From Conchiformibius sp. (GTDB lineage Bacteria; Pseudomonadota; Gammaproteobacteria; Burkholderiales; Neisseriaceae): a stretch of DNA of 64,000 nt. Below are positions 27,067-37,107 of this stretch, one piece after another. A program made the position numbers and the translations under genes. The notes below the pieces were generated by a model. That model made no database searches. It saw only the letters and a list, made by a program, of their open reading frames with translations, and had not been told where the DNA came from. The stretch is taken from the NCBI GenBank assembly GCA_029984035.1, contig JASBYJ010000008.1:37071-101070 (forward strand), given 5' to 3'. Every line of letters begins with the position of its first letter. The stretch's first letter is position 1.

Positions 27067-27303
27067 TTAAGCAGAGAACGGATTTACGAAAGCAAACAGC
27101 AAAGCAATCGCCACACCAATCAAGAATGCCGCATCAATCAAACCGGCAATCAAGAACAATTTGGTTTGCAACGGGCCAATCAGCTCAGGCTGGCGCGCAG
27201 AAGATTCCAAATATTTGGAACCAACCATACCGATGCCGATAGCAGCACCCATCGCACCAAAAGCAACGATCAAACCACATGCAATAGCAATCAAGCCACC
27301 CAT
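27067..27303 (-). CDS. atpE: ATP synthase Fo subunit c
   Basis: A 78-residue proteolipid of two membrane helices that builds the rotor ring. The first helix carries the glycine-rich AFGAMGAAIGIGMVGSKYLE, the polar loop is ARQPEL, and the second helix has the proton-carrying aspartate in LIAGLIDAAFLIGVA. The residues around the carboxylate are those of a proton- rather than sodium-coupled enzyme, as far as can be judged. It is separated from atpB by a 62-base gap. Confidence 0.97.
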   Translation of the reverse strand: MGGLIAIACGLIVAFGAMGAAIGIGMVGSKYLESSARQPELIGPLQTKLFLIAGLIDAAFLIGVAIALLFAFVNPFSA

Positions 27304-27365
27304 AATAAACTCCTAAAATGAAGGTTAAACAACGAAAAAACTACTTTTAAAAAATAAATCAAAAC

Positions 27366-28238
27366 TTAGTGATGCTCATGCGCCTGACCGATATATACAA
27401 AAGTCAACGCCATAAAGATAAATGCCTGGAGCGTAATAATCAGAATATGGAAAATCGCCCAAACCGCACCGGCCAAAATATGGAATACGAACAAAACCGG
27501 ATCCAGCAAGCTTACCGCACCGCCAGCAGCCCAAGCACCGCCCATCAAAGCAATCAGCAGGAAAACCAACTCACCCGCATACATATTGCCAAACAGCCGC
27601 ATACCGTGCGAAATGGTTTTGGAACAAAATTCCAAAATATTCATCACAAAATTAACCGGCATCAGATAAACTTTGTTACCGAAAGGCGCAGAGAGCATCT
27701 CATGCATCCAGCCCCCAAAACCTTTGATTTTGATACTGTAAAAAATACATACCAACAACACACCGATAGCCAAAGCCAAAGTCGTATTCAAATCGGCAGT
27801 CGGCACAACCCTAAGCAAAGCATGGTGTTCGCCTGTCATCCCCTGGAATATTGAAGGCAGCAAATCCACAGGCAATAGGTCCATAGCATTCATCAGGAAA
27901 ATCCACACGAACACCGTCAAACCCAAAGGGGCGACCAATTTGCGTGATTCGGCGTTATGAATGATGCTTTTGCACATATCATCCACGAATTCAAACAGCA
28001 ATTCCACCGCTGCCTGAAAACGCCCCGGAACACCGGAAGTCGCTTTACTTGCGGCACGCCACAGCAAGAAGCTACCCAAAATACCCAAGACGACGGCAAA
28101 AAATACCGAATCCAGGTTGATGAACGAAAAATCGGCAATATTTTTCAAACCCTGCTCTTCAGTCACATCCGACAAATTGGTCAAACTTTTCAAGTGGTGC
28201 GTGATGTAATCCGAGGCGGTGAGTGTTTCACTTGCCAT
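27366..28238 (-). CDS. atpB: ATP synthase Fo subunit a
   Basis: A 290-residue membrane protein with five or six helices that forms the two proton half-channels next to the c-ring. The essential arginine is in SHGMRLFGNMYAGELVFLLI; the C-terminus HILIITLQAFIFMALTFVYI and the final histidines EHH are typical. The start overlaps the end of atpI by 11 bases. An uptake sequence in the frame encodes GRFQAAVELL. Confidence 0.97.
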   Translation of the reverse strand: MASETLTASDYITHHLKSLTNLSDVTEEQGLKNIADFSFINLDSVFFAVVLGILGSFLLWRAASKATSGVPGRFQAAVELLFEFVDDMCKSIIHNAESRKLVAPLGLTVFVWIFLMNAMDLLPVDLLPSIFQGMTGEHHALLRVVPTADLNTTLALAIGVLLVCIFYSIKIKGFGGWMHEMLSAPFGNKVYLMPVNFVMNILEFCSKTISHGMRLFGNMYAGELVFLLIALMGGAWAAGGAVSLLDPVLFVFHILAGAVWAIFHILIITLQAFIFMALTFVYIGQAHEHH

Positions 28239-28575
28239 AACGATGAATCCTTAAAAATAACAAAAAAACCAAATGACTTGATAACAAAAAACCCAACAAA
28301 TAAACGGGAAAATCCAATTCCCGATAAAGCAACAGGGATAAAACAATCAATATCAAAGCCAGTGCCGTTTTTAAACCTTCCGATATTAAAAACACCGTTC
28401 CTGTTTTTTCAGGCTGCCTGAAAAGGCTTAAAACCGCCACCGAACACACCGTAGGCAAGGCATAAGACAAACCGCCCAACAGCAGGGAAACAGCCGGAAC
28501 CACACCCCAAAACAGCCACACAAAGGGGGTTAAACCTGCCACCAAAGCGAATTGCCAATATACAAGCGACCACAT
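28228..28575 (-). CDS. atpI: ATP synthase subunit I (AtpI)
   Basis: A 115-residue protein with four predicted membrane helices (for example LALILIVLSLLLY and LGFLLSSHLVFLLFL). By position as first gene of the atp operon and by its glycine-rich hairpin LLLGGLSYALPT it is AtpI, which aids c-ring assembly. An uptake sequence is read as LFRQPEKTG. A strong promoter lies 40 bases upstream of the ATG. Confidence 0.9.
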   Translation of the reverse strand: MWSLVYWQFALVAGLTPFVWLFWGVVPAVSLLLGGLSYALPTVCSVAVLSLFRQPEKTGTVFLISEGLKTALALILIVLSLLLYRELDFPVYLLGFLLSSHLVFLLFLRIHRYGK

Positions 28576-28614
28576 CGGACAACCCGCCTTTTTATACGTG
28601 CATAACTTCTCGGA

Positions 28615-28643
28615 ATATAATCTAAGGAAGCGGACAACGTCAA
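28615..28643 (-). promoter_or_regulatory. Sigma-70 promoter of the atp operon
   Basis: On the minus strand TTGACG and TTATAT are separated by exactly 17 bases, 40 bases ahead of the atpI start. Nothing else in the interval to the next gene looks regulatory, so this should drive the nine-gene operon. Confidence 0.75.
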
Positions 28644-28800
28644 GCGCGGCGTTAACTTATGTGAAAATCCTTATTTAAATATCAGGAATTATTGATATTT
28701 TACACTTGCACAATCTTTGCAAAAATAAGCCCGCTTTTTCTGTAACGCCAACTCTTAAAAATGCCCGTACGGTTTTAGCTTTCAGGCTGCCTGAAAATTT

Positions 28801-29595
28801 TCAGTCCAACAGCAAACTGTCGTCACTGACTTTTTCACCGCGCACTTGTTCAAACATATCTAACAAATCGCGCACGCCCATGCCCCGTCTCTCCTGCCCG
28901 CTCACATCCAAAACAATCTGGCCCTGATGCAGCATAACGGTACGGCTGCCGTGGTCCAAAGCCTGCTGCATGGAATGGGTTACCATCATGGCGGTAAGCT
29001 GCTGCTCCCGAATAATTTGGTCGGTTAGCGACAATACAAACGCGGCGGTTCTCGGGTCTAAGGCGGCCGTATGTTCGTCCAACAGCAGAATTTTACTGGG
29101 GCGCAAACTGGCCATCAGCAAGCTGACAGCCTGCCGTTGTCCGCCCGACAGCAAACCCATTCTGTCGGTAAGCCGGTTTTCCAATCCCAATTTCAGCATA
29201 GCCAATTTTTCACGGAATAATTCGCGGTTTTGCCGGTTCAGGGCAGATTTCAACCCACGCCCGCGCCCACGCAAATAAGCGAGCGCCATATTTTCTTCTA
29301 TGCTGAGTTTTTCGCACGTGCCTGCCATCGGGTCTTGAAACACCCGCGCAACCAAGCCCGCACGCTGATGCGGCGGCCTGCGGGTAACATCTTCACCGTC
29401 GATACGGATGCTGCCTGAATCCACCTCGATATCACCGCTGATGGCATTCAGCAACGTAGACTTTCCTGCTCCGTTGCTGCCGATAACGGTAACAAATTCG
29501 CCGTCTTGGATATGCAGCGAAACGCCGCGCAAGGCGGGATTTTCAATCGGGGTGCCGCGATTGAAAGTGAGATGCAATTTATCGGCGCGCATCAT
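28801..29595 (-). CDS. ABC transporter ATP-binding protein (TrpXYZ-type importer)
   Basis: A 264-residue ATPase. Walker A is GSNGAGKST, the signature motif is LLSGGQRQAVSLLMA, Walker B is ILLLDEHTAALD and the switch histidine is in MMVTHSMQQ. LVARVFQDPMAGTCEKLSIE is the Q-loop region. The start at 29595 overlaps the permease stop by ATGA; the ATG one codon later is equally possible. Longer upstream extension would lie within the permease gene. With the permease and the binding protein it forms a complete importer of the family that includes tryptophan transporter TrpXYZ; the actual substrate is not known. Confidence 0.92.
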   Translation of the reverse strand: MMRADKLHLTFNRGTPIENPALRGVSLHIQDGEFVTVIGSNGAGKSTLLNAISGDIEVDSGSIRIDGEDVTRRPPHQRAGLVARVFQDPMAGTCEKLSIEENMALAYLRGRGRGLKSALNRQNRELFREKLAMLKLGLENRLTDRMGLLSGGQRQAVSLLMASLRPSKILLLDEHTAALDPRTAAFVLSLTDQIIREQQLTAMMVTHSMQQALDHGSRTVMLHQGQIVLDVSGQERRGMGVRDLLDMFEQVRGEKVSDDSLLLD

Positions 29596-30494
29596 GATGA
29601 CTGTTTCCTTTGCTTCCACTTGGCTTGTGTCTTCGGCAGCAGCAATACGATAACCACCAATACGGATGTCACCAAATTCAAATCTTGCGTACGCAATCCC
29701 AAGCCCGACAGAATGTCGCTGCCCATGGCGAACATAATAAACAGGCGGTACACCAGCGAACCGACAATCACGGAAAGCGTTATCAGCCACATATTTTTAC
29801 TGGGCAGCAACGCTTCACCCAAAATCACCGCTGCCAAACCGAACACAATCGTTCCCAAGCCCGCGCTGATATCGGCACCGCCGACCAATTGAGCAAATAA
29901 AGCACCTGCCAAAGCAATCAACCCGTTGGACAAAGCCATACCGAGCAGCACCATTTTTCCCGTTGCGATACCTTGCGCCCTGGCCATACGGGGATTGGCT
30001 CCGGTAGCGCGCATCGCCAGGCCTGTTTCCGTGCTGAAAAACCAATCCAATGCAGCTTTGATGATGAATACAAACCCCAACAAAACCACCGTATTTTGCC
30101 AAAATCCTTTGCCCAACAGAGGAGCGAAAGCGTCAAACACCGTATCCGTTCCCAGCAGCGGAATATTGGGCGCACCGCCGATACGCAAATTAACCGAATA
30201 CAATGCCGTCATCACTACAATCCCCGCCAACAGCTGCAAAATGCCCAAGCGGATATGCAGCCACGCGGTCGCCACCCCTGACACCGCACCTGCGGCAAAA
30301 CCCAACGCAACGGCAACAAAAGGATGTATGCCCGCCACCATAGCCACCGCACAGGCGAACGCACCGAGCGGAAAGCTACCGTCGGCAGTCAAATCGGGGA
30401 AGTCCAAAACACGGAAGGACAACAACACACCCAAAGCAACCAGTGCGTAAACCAAACCGGTTTCAAACGTACCAAACAAGGCAATAAGGGACAT
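29592..30494 (-). CDS. ABC transporter permease (TrpXYZ-type importer)
   Basis: A 300-residue inner-membrane permease with eight to ten hydrophobic segments, starting MSLIALFGTFETGLVYALVA. It has the branched-chain amino-acid permease-like fold, with RVLDFPDLTADGSF and ATGANPRMARAQGI near the coupling loop. Followed by the overlapping ATPase gene and preceded by the binding-protein gene with a 195-base gap that contains an imperfect DUS inverted pair (30631-30683), which may reduce readthrough so that binding protein is made in excess. Confidence 0.9.
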   Translation of the reverse strand: MSLIALFGTFETGLVYALVALGVLLSFRVLDFPDLTADGSFPLGAFACAVAMVAGIHPFVAVALGFAAGAVSGVATAWLHIRLGILQLLAGIVVMTALYSVNLRIGGAPNIPLLGTDTVFDAFAPLLGKGFWQNTVVLLGFVFIIKAALDWFFSTETGLAMRATGANPRMARAQGIATGKMVLLGMALSNGLIALAGALFAQLVGGADISAGLGTIVFGLAAVILGEALLPSKNMWLITLSVIVGSLVYRLFIMFAMGSDILSGLGLRTQDLNLVTSVLVVIVLLLPKTQAKWKQRKQSS

Positions 30495-30689
30495 AATGTT
30501 CCTTGATATTCAAACCGCCCGAACACCGTCGGAAGCTTTCAGGCAGCGTATTTGTCTTTAACGGAATGGACGGGTGAAAACACATTAAACCCGTCAATAA
30601 AAAGGAAGGATTTTAGCACAACCGCCCCCTCAGGCTGCCTGAAAACAATCATTGCCCGTTACAAAAAACTTTCAGGCAGTCTCTCGGTT

Positions 30690-31694
30690 TTACCGGACTA
30701 TGGCATCTGCCGCCGCCTTTAGATTTTCAGGCAGCGCAATACCTTGTTCTTCGGCGTGTTTTACGCTGATATGCAAATCAAATTTATCCATACGCCGCGA
30801 AGGAATACTGCCCGCCGCTTCGCCTTTCAAAATCCGCGCAACGATTTTGCCCGTTTCAGTGCCGATGTCCTGATAATTGACACCCAAAGCCGCCACCGCT
30901 CCGCGCGGTACGCTGCCCGTATCGGATGCCAACAGCGGCACCTTGATTTCATTGGCGGCCTTATACATCGACTCATAAGCCGATACCACATTGTTATCCA
31001 AAGAGGTATAGATTAAATCGGCCTTACCCGCCAAACTGCGGGCGGCAGTCAATACATCCGTAGTACGCTGCGCGGGTACGGCTTCAACCGCAATACCCTG
31101 CGCTTTCAAATCCGCCTCCAACTGCTGCAACACCACCGTAGAATTTACCTCGCCCGGACTATAAACATAGCCGACACGTTTCAAATTCGGCACCAACTGT
31201 TTCATCAATTCGATTTGCGGCGCAAGCGGCAGCTGGTCGGACACCCCCGTAATATTACCGCCCGAAGCCCCCCAATCCGACACCAGCTTGGCCGCCACGG
31301 GGTCGGTAACAGCAGAATAAACCACCGGAATATCACTACCGGCCGCCGCAACAGCCTGCGCACTGGGCGTACCGATGGCAATAATCACGTCAGGCTTCTC
31401 GCCGGCAAACTTCTTGGCAATTTGTGCCGCAGTAGCGGGATTCCCCTGTGCACTTTGAAACTCCACACTCAAATTCTCCCCTTCCACAAATCCCTCTGCA
31501 GCCAATTGCGCTACCGCCGCCCGGCGCACGCTGTCTAAAGCGGGATGTTCGACAATTGCAGTAACCGCCACCCGTTTCATATCCGCATTCGCCGCAGCAA
31601 CAGAAGCCGCCGCTTGTTCCCTCTCCTTCGGCGAACAGGCAACCGCCGACACAGCTGTTAATACCGTCAAAATGGTTCGACACGATGCACGCAT
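30690..31694 (-). CDS. ABC transporter substrate-binding lipoprotein (TrpX-like)
   Basis: A 334-residue periplasmic binding protein. The signal ends in a lipobox (LTAVSAVACSPK), so it is membrane-anchored. The two-lobed type 1 fold is indicated by VAVTAIVEHPALDSVRRAA, KPDVIIAIGTPSAQAV, IPVVYSAVTDP and VGYVYSPGEVNS. I start at 31694 because AGGAG lies just upstream, rather than at the TTG five codons earlier. First gene of a three-gene importer operon. Ligand unknown; relatives bind tryptophan or other aromatic compounds. Confidence 0.9.
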   Translation of the reverse strand: MRASCRTILTVLTAVSAVACSPKEREQAAASVAAANADMKRVAVTAIVEHPALDSVRRAAVAQLAAEGFVEGENLSVEFQSAQGNPATAAQIAKKFAGEKPDVIIAIGTPSAQAVAAAGSDIPVVYSAVTDPVAAKLVSDWGASGGNITGVSDQLPLAPQIELMKQLVPNLKRVGYVYSPGEVNSTVVLQQLEADLKAQGIAVEAVPAQRTTDVLTAARSLAGKADLIYTSLDNNVVSAYESMYKAANEIKVPLLASDTGSVPRGAVAALGVNYQDIGTETGKIVARILKGEAAGSIPSRRMDKFDLHISVKHAEEQGIALPENLKAAADAIVR

Positions 31695-32157
31695 ATCCAA
31701 GCTCCTCAAAATATTTCAATCACGACAGGAAGCCAAATCATAGCGCAGACGAGCTTTCTTTACCAATTTTAACTATATGGATTTTTGGTATTAAATTTCT
31801 ATTTTTAAAAATAATCAGCATTAAATATCACTATATTATCTTGTAAAAATTTATTATGCTTATTTAATACTTTTGCAAAAATGAAAGATGCTTTTTCAGG
31901 CAGCCTGAAAATGGAGCGACAGGCTGCCTGAATATAAATACCGCCCCGAAACAGTTTAGACCATCCTACTGCAATCCATCTCCCCACATAAGCCATCCGG
32001 CAATCGAATTCTCCATCGAAGTACCAGTAGCTCACATATTCTCCCAAAAACAGCCTAATCCGAGCGGCAACATAAAATTACTGCCGCCGTATATTTCGGT
32101 TTTGCCTTTACAATGCTATTATTCCACAAACACAATTTAACTTAACAGAGCATTACC
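31695..32157. other. Intergenic stretch between divergent importer operon and ileS
   Basis: It must contain both promoters. It is AT-rich on the left. A palindromic uptake sequence at about 31894-31910 and another copy at 31921-31932 lie in the middle. No gene is supported; an 80-codon frame on the minus strand (31805-32047) is built partly from the uptake sequences. Confidence 0.5.
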
Positions 32158-34941
32158 ATGACCGATTACAGCAAAACCGTCAATCTTTTCGAATCGCCCT
32201 TCCCCATGCGCGGTAATCTCGCCAAACGCGAACCTGCATGGGTGGCGCAATGGCAGCAACAGCAACGCTATCAAAAACTGCGCCAAAAAGCCGCCGGACG
32301 TCCCAAATTTATCTTGCATGACGGCCCGCCCTATGCCAATGGCGACATCCATATCGGACACGCCGTCAATAAGATTTTGAAAGACATCATTATCCGCAGC
32401 AAAACCTTGGCAGGTTTTGATGCGCCCTACGTACCGGGTTGGGATTGCCACGGTCTTCCCATTGAAGTGATGGTGGAAAAACTACACGGCAAAGATATGC
32501 CCGCAGCCAAGTTCCGTGAACTGTGCCGCGAATATGCAGCCGAACAAATCGCCCGTCAGAAGCAGGACTTTATCCGTTTGGGCGTGATTGGCGACTGGGA
32601 TAAACCCTATCTCACAATGGACTACCAAACCGAAGCCGACACCGTACGCACATTAGGTGAAATCTACAAGGCAGGTTATCTGTATCGCGGGGAGAAACCC
32701 GTGCAATACTGCTTGGACTGCGCCTCTTCTCTTGCAGAAGCGGAAGTAGAATACAAAGATAAGGTGTCGCATGCCATTGATGTGGCTTACCCCGTACAAG
32801 ATATGGGTGCATTGGCAAAAGCATTCGGGCTGGCTGAAATCACAGGTGAAGCCTTTGCCGTGATTTGGACGACTACGCCTTGGACATTGCCTGCCAGCCA
32901 AGCTGTTTCCGTTGGTGCGGACATCGTGTATCAATTGGTTGATACCGATAGAGGTATGTTGATTGTAGCAAAAGATTTGGCAGAAAGCGTATTGGAGCGT
33001 TACGGTTGTTCAGGCAGCCCTGTTGTGGCTGAAACCAATGGGGCAAAACTGGAAAACCTGTTGTTGAAACACCCGTTTCTGGAGCGTGATATTCCTGTTT
33101 TGAACGGCGACCATGTTACTACTGATGCCGGTACGGGCTTGGTTCATACCGCGCCCGCACACGGTTTGGAAGACTATTTCGTATGTCTGCAATACGGTAT
33201 TAAACTGATTAACCCTGTTGATGCCAAAGGACATTACTTCCCGTCCGTGGAACGTGTCGCAGGCATGAACGTATGGGAAGCCAATCCCGTCATCATCTCG
33301 TGGCTGGCTGAAAACGGACATCTGCTGTGCGAGAATAAAATTGAGCACAGCTATGCACACTGCTGGCGGCATAAGACGCCCCTGATTTACCGTGCCACGC
33401 CCCAATGGTTCATCGGCATGGACAAAGCAGGCGCAAAAGGACAGACTTTGCGTAACACCGCTTTGAAAGCGGTGGACGACACGGAGTTCTTCCCTGCATG
33501 GGGACGTGCCCGTTTGCAAGCCATGATTGAAGACCGTCCCGATTGGGTGGTGTCGCGCCAACGTTATTGGGGCACACCGATGACCTTCTTCGCGCACAAA
33601 GAAACAGGCGAACTGCATCCTGATTCTGCTGCGCTGTTGGAACAGGTGGCGCAAAGAATTGAGCAGGGCGGCATCAATGCGTGGTTTGAAATGGATAAAG
33701 CGGAATTGCTTTCTCCTGAAGACTGCGACCAATACGACAAACTGCCCGATACGATGGACGTATGGTTTGATTCAGGCAGCACGCATTTCTCCGTGTTGAA
33801 GCAACGTGAAGAATTGGCATGGCCTGCGGATTTGTATCTGGAAGGCAGCGACCAGCATCGTGGTTGGTTTCAATCGTCCATGCTGACGGGTTGCGCGACT
33901 TTGGGACGCGCACCCTATAAGCAATTGCTGACACACGGCTTTGTGGTAGACCAGAACGGACGTAAGATGTCCAAATCCGTTGGCAATGTGGTTGCCCCGC
34001 AAGAAGTGTACAACGAGTTTGGTGCGGACATTCTGCGCCTGTGGACGGCAGCGACCGATTACTCTGGCGAATTGGCGATTTCCAAAGAGATTTTGAAACG
34101 GGTTACAGAGTCCTATCGCCGTATCCGTAACACCTTGAGCTTCCTATTTGCCAATTTGACGGACTTCAACCCGATGGAACACGCCGTGCCGCAAGCAGAC
34201 ATGGTTGAGATTGACCGCTATGCGCTGGTGTTAGCGCGTAAGTTGCAGGAAAAAGTGGCGGGTGAATATTATCCCCGTTATGCCTTTCACTTGGCGGTGA
34301 AAGACATCGTGCATTTCTGTTCCGAAGACTTGGGTGCGTTCTATTTGGACATTCTCAAAGACCGTTTGTACACCACCAAGACAGATGGCCATGCACGTCG
34401 TTCCGCACAGACTGCTTTGTATCACATCACCCGCAGCTTGGTGCTGCTGATGTCGCCGATTCTGTGCTTCACTGCAGAAGAGGCGTGGGAACTGATTGGC
34501 GGTGGGTCTGAAGACAGTGTGCTGTACCATACATGGCATGACTTCCCGTCCATGCCTGCAGCAAGCGAAACCGAGTTGCTGAACAAATGGGCATTGATTC
34601 GGGAAGCGCGTGCGGTGGTAAATGCGGCGATTGAGCCTTTGCGTGCCGATAAAACCATCGGTTCGTCCCTGCAGGCCGAAGTCAGTCTCACTGCTCCCGA
34701 AGACATCTATGCTGCACTGCATTCACTGGGTGAGGAACTGAAATTTGTCATGTTGGTATCCAAACTCAACCTGAAAGCAGGTGCAGAGTTCCATGCTGAA
34801 ACACGTGCGAGCGAAGAGCAAAAATGCGAACGCTGCTGGCATTACAGCAACAGCGTAGGCATAGTTCCCACCCGCTCCACTCTCTGCCAACGCTGCGCCG
34901 ACAATATCGACGGCCAAGGCGAACACCGTCATTACGTATAA
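32158..34941 (+). CDS. ileS: Isoleucyl-tRNA synthetase
   Basis: A 927-residue class I synthetase that charges tRNA-Ile. The HIGH motif is PPYANGDIHIGHAVNKI, the KMSKS motif is NGRKMSKSVGN, and the editing domain contains TTTPWTLPASQAVSV. The C-terminal zinc-binding region CERCWHYS and LCQRCADNI is present. Length matches the eubacterial type. It stands alone, with an uptake-sequence hairpin after the stop. An in-frame uptake sequence encodes CSGSPVV and FDSGSTHF overlaps the catalytic region. Confidence 0.98.
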   Translation: MTDYSKTVNLFESPFPMRGNLAKREPAWVAQWQQQQRYQKLRQKAAGRPKFILHDGPPYANGDIHIGHAVNKILKDIIIRSKTLAGFDAPYVPGWDCHGLPIEVMVEKLHGKDMPAAKFRELCREYAAEQIARQKQDFIRLGVIGDWDKPYLTMDYQTEADTVRTLGEIYKAGYLYRGEKPVQYCLDCASSLAEAEVEYKDKVSHAIDVAYPVQDMGALAKAFGLAEITGEAFAVIWTTTPWTLPASQAVSVGADIVYQLVDTDRGMLIVAKDLAESVLERYGCSGSPVVAETNGAKLENLLLKHPFLERDIPVLNGDHVTTDAGTGLVHTAPAHGLEDYFVCLQYGIKLINPVDAKGHYFPSVERVAGMNVWEANPVIISWLAENGHLLCENKIEHSYAHCWRHKTPLIYRATPQWFIGMDKAGAKGQTLRNTALKAVDDTEFFPAWGRARLQAMIEDRPDWVVSRQRYWGTPMTFFAHKETGELHPDSAALLEQVAQRIEQGGINAWFEMDKAELLSPEDCDQYDKLPDTMDVWFDSGSTHFSVLKQREELAWPADLYLEGSDQHRGWFQSSMLTGCATLGRAPYKQLLTHGFVVDQNGRKMSKSVGNVVAPQEVYNEFGADILRLWTAATDYSGELAISKEILKRVTESYRRIRNTLSFLFANLTDFNPMEHAVPQADMVEIDRYALVLARKLQEKVAGEYYPRYAFHLAVKDIVHFCSEDLGAFYLDILKDRLYTTKTDGHARRSAQTALYHITRSLVLLMSPILCFTAEEAWELIGGGSEDSVLYHTWHDFPSMPAASETELLNKWALIREARAVVNAAIEPLRADKTIGSSLQAEVSLTAPEDIYAALHSLGEELKFVMLVSKLNLKAGAEFHAETRASEEQKCERCWHYSNSVGIVPTRSTLCQRCADNIDGQGEHRHYV

Positions 34942-34965
34942 TTACTCATTACGAATCTATTGCCC

Positions 34966-34999
34966 AACAGGCTGCCTGAAAAATTTCAGGCAGCCTGTT
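34966..34999 (+). terminator. DUS inverted-pair terminator after ileS
   Basis: AACAGGCTGCCTGAAA and its exact complement form a 16-bp stem with a two-base loop, 25 bases beyond the stop. Confidence 0.85.
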
Positions 35000-35658
35000 T
35001 AATTCAATAAAGATGATAGATATGGTGATTATAAATAATCACGGCATTGGCTCTACCAATCCTAACTGTCTTAATATAGTAGCAGCTACTGCCGGAAGCC
35101 TAGGGAATGTCATCATTTAGATATTTTCCATTTTAATGAATTAATTATAAAAAAATTATAAAAATAAGTCAGTCATTCCCGCGCAGGCGGTAGTCCACGT
35201 TGAAACCAAACCAATCATGAGAAAACACTGTTTGCCGACAAGTGGCGTCAGATTCCGGCCTGCGTGGAAGTGACAGCGAAGTGGTTTCTCTGTCAATTTG
35301 ATAACACACCTTAGGATGCGTCATAATTTAAATTTTCTACTGAAAATTCAGTTTAATATAAAAATTCCGTCATTCCCGCGAATGCGGGAATCCATTGCCC
35401 GATAAGCTGCAAGCCATGTTTTATCAAGGTTTGCTTAAATTCGTTGTTGGATTCCCGCCTGCGCGGGAATGACGGTAGCGTATTTTTCAGCCAAATGATG
35501 ACACGTCCTAGTGCAATATAAATTTGCAATTCTGAATGAACTTGGGATATTGTCTTTTTACTATTCAAAACTTCTTGATTTAGCAACATAACCATAAAAT
35601 TTGACGCAACAATCCATTGATTCAAAAAATCATATCCCGTGCAAGCATATATCTCGCT
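35000..35658. other. Intergenic stretch with repeat units
   Basis: Apart from the repeat units described separately (35367-35475 and a degraded relative at about 35170-35275), I see no gene. A 90-codon minus-strand frame here translates the repeat and is not a gene. Confidence 0.6.
35367..35475. repeat. dRS3-like inverted repeat unit
   Basis: CCGTCATTCCCGC and GCGGGAAT sit at the left end; ATTCCCGC and GCGGGAATGACGG sit at the right, so the 109-base unit has mirror-image ends, each itself a small palindrome of the form ATTCCC-n8-GGGAAT. This matches the dRS3 element of Neisseria, usually found flanking larger repeat sequences and used as a phage integration site in some species. A degraded second unit (about 35170-35275) carries GTCATTCCCGCG and GCGTGGAAGTGAC. 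Confidence 0.75.
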
Positions 35659-36942
35659 TCATTCCCTCTGAGAAACCGATACGGGCAAACCATAAACAGA
35701 AGACATCACCTGAATCACTTGCCCCCGATATTTTTCCAACGTCGCCAATCCCTTACCGTCCAACTTCGGAGTCGGCAATGCAACCGATGCCGGATTGATA
35801 TGCTGCCCGCCTATCCTGACCTCATAGTGTAAATGCGGCCCCGTCGAACGCCCCGTACTGCCTACCAAACCAATCGTGTCGCCGATATTCACGCGGCTGC
35901 CCACATCCACTCCGTCAATAAACGCACTCATATGGGCATACAGAGTTTCAATACCGTTGTCATGCCGCAGAATAACGGTATTGCCGTAGCCACCCTCTCT
36001 ACCCCGATAAATCACTTGCCCTGCAGAGGCAGCCAAAATACGGGTGCCTTGGGGCGCGGCATAGTCAACGCCCGTATGCATTTTCAAAGTGCGTAGTATC
36101 GGATGGATACGGATGCCGTAGGGTGAAGAAATTCTGCTGTAATGTTCAATCGGTTCGCCAAACAAGCTGGTTCGCAGCGGCTCTCCGTTTCCATCGTAAA
36201 AATAGCCGTTGCCATCGGCATGTTCAATATAATAGGCATAATAAGTCTGCCCGGCAGAAGTGATTTCCGCAGCCAAAATATTACCGGTATCCACTTCTTG
36301 CCCGCGAAAATACAGGCTTTCATACAATATACGGATGCTGTCGCCTTCTTTCAGGCTGCCTGAATCCAATTTCTCGGTAAAAATTTCCTTCAGGCCGACC
36401 CGAATGGCAACAGGCACCCCCGCGCGTGCCAGCGCACCCGATACCGATGAAACCACCTGAACGGAACGCAAAGAGGGAAAAGTTTCCAAATCTGCCGCAT
36501 CATGGTCTGTCTGCCATTGCCCGTTGGCGGCTTTACGCGCAGAAACCAAACCGCGCTCGCCATTGCCTTTATCATGGAAAAACTGAACCGCAGCAATATG
36601 CCCGCTTTCATCCATTTCCATGCTGATAATTTGCCCTGCACGCAAATAAATATTTTCGGTCTGAAACCAAGGGCTTTTCAACAGCATACCGGCTTCATTC
36701 TCATTGACACCGGCACGTTGCAAAACCCAAGCAAAAGTATCGCCCACCTGAACTTCTTCATCATGCCAATAACGTAACTCGGCTTGTCCGACGTGCGTTT
36801 CAGGCAGCCTGAATGTACGTGCAACAGGTTTGGACTCGGGCGCAGCATTCTCAAAGCCGCCTGAAAGCCACAATACCGAAACCAAGCATATTGCCGCCAA
36901 CGGCCACTTGAAGTTAAATAAATTTTTCCTTCTATAAAACAT
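35659..36942 (-). CDS. M23 murein DD-endopeptidase (MepM/NMB0315 type)
   Basis: A 427-residue zinc peptidase that cuts peptide cross-links of the cell wall, allowing insertion of new strands. The N-terminus has one hydrophobic segment (WPLAAICLVSVLWLSGG), so it is an inner-membrane anchor or uncleaved signal. Middle domains (about 60-260) match the LysM-like and OapA-like region of MepM. The M23 domain shows HTGVDYAAPQGTRI and GPHLHYEVRIGG; with the upstream RISSPYGIRIHP these hold the zinc. An in-frame uptake sequence encodes TFRLPETHV. Length matches the Neisseria homologue. Confidence 0.93.
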   Translation of the reverse strand: MFYRRKNLFNFKWPLAAICLVSVLWLSGGFENAAPESKPVARTFRLPETHVGQAELRYWHDEEVQVGDTFAWVLQRAGVNENEAGMLLKSPWFQTENIYLRAGQIISMEMDESGHIAAVQFFHDKGNGERGLVSARKAANGQWQTDHDAADLETFPSLRSVQVVSSVSGALARAGVPVAIRVGLKEIFTEKLDSGSLKEGDSIRILYESLYFRGQEVDTGNILAAEITSAGQTYYAYYIEHADGNGYFYDGNGEPLRTSLFGEPIEHYSRISSPYGIRIHPILRTLKMHTGVDYAAPQGTRILAASAGQVIYRGREGGYGNTVILRHDNGIETLYAHMSAFIDGVDVGSRVNIGDTIGLVGSTGRSTGPHLHYEVRIGGQHINPASVALPTPKLDGKGLATLEKYRGQVIQVMSSVYGLPVSVSQRE

Positions 36943-37107
36943 CCGGACACCAATGGAATTTCATTCTTAGATATATCAATCTGACGAAACGGATTACGTA
37001 CTTGACCAATCGTTTCATTCGAATGCCCAAAAGTAATCCGCCTTTAAAAATTAGCGGCACACCGCAAACCAAAACCGGCAAACTTTCCAGCTTGCCGGTT
37101 GGTAAAA

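Noticed and set aside
31805..32047. 80-codon frame upstream of ileS
   Set aside because: Partly encoded by uptake sequences, in a region that must serve as a divergent promoter.
35353..35625. 90-codon minus-strand frame containing FPRRRESN and IPAFAGMT
   Set aside because: It is the translation of the dRS3-like repeat unit and has no ribosome site.
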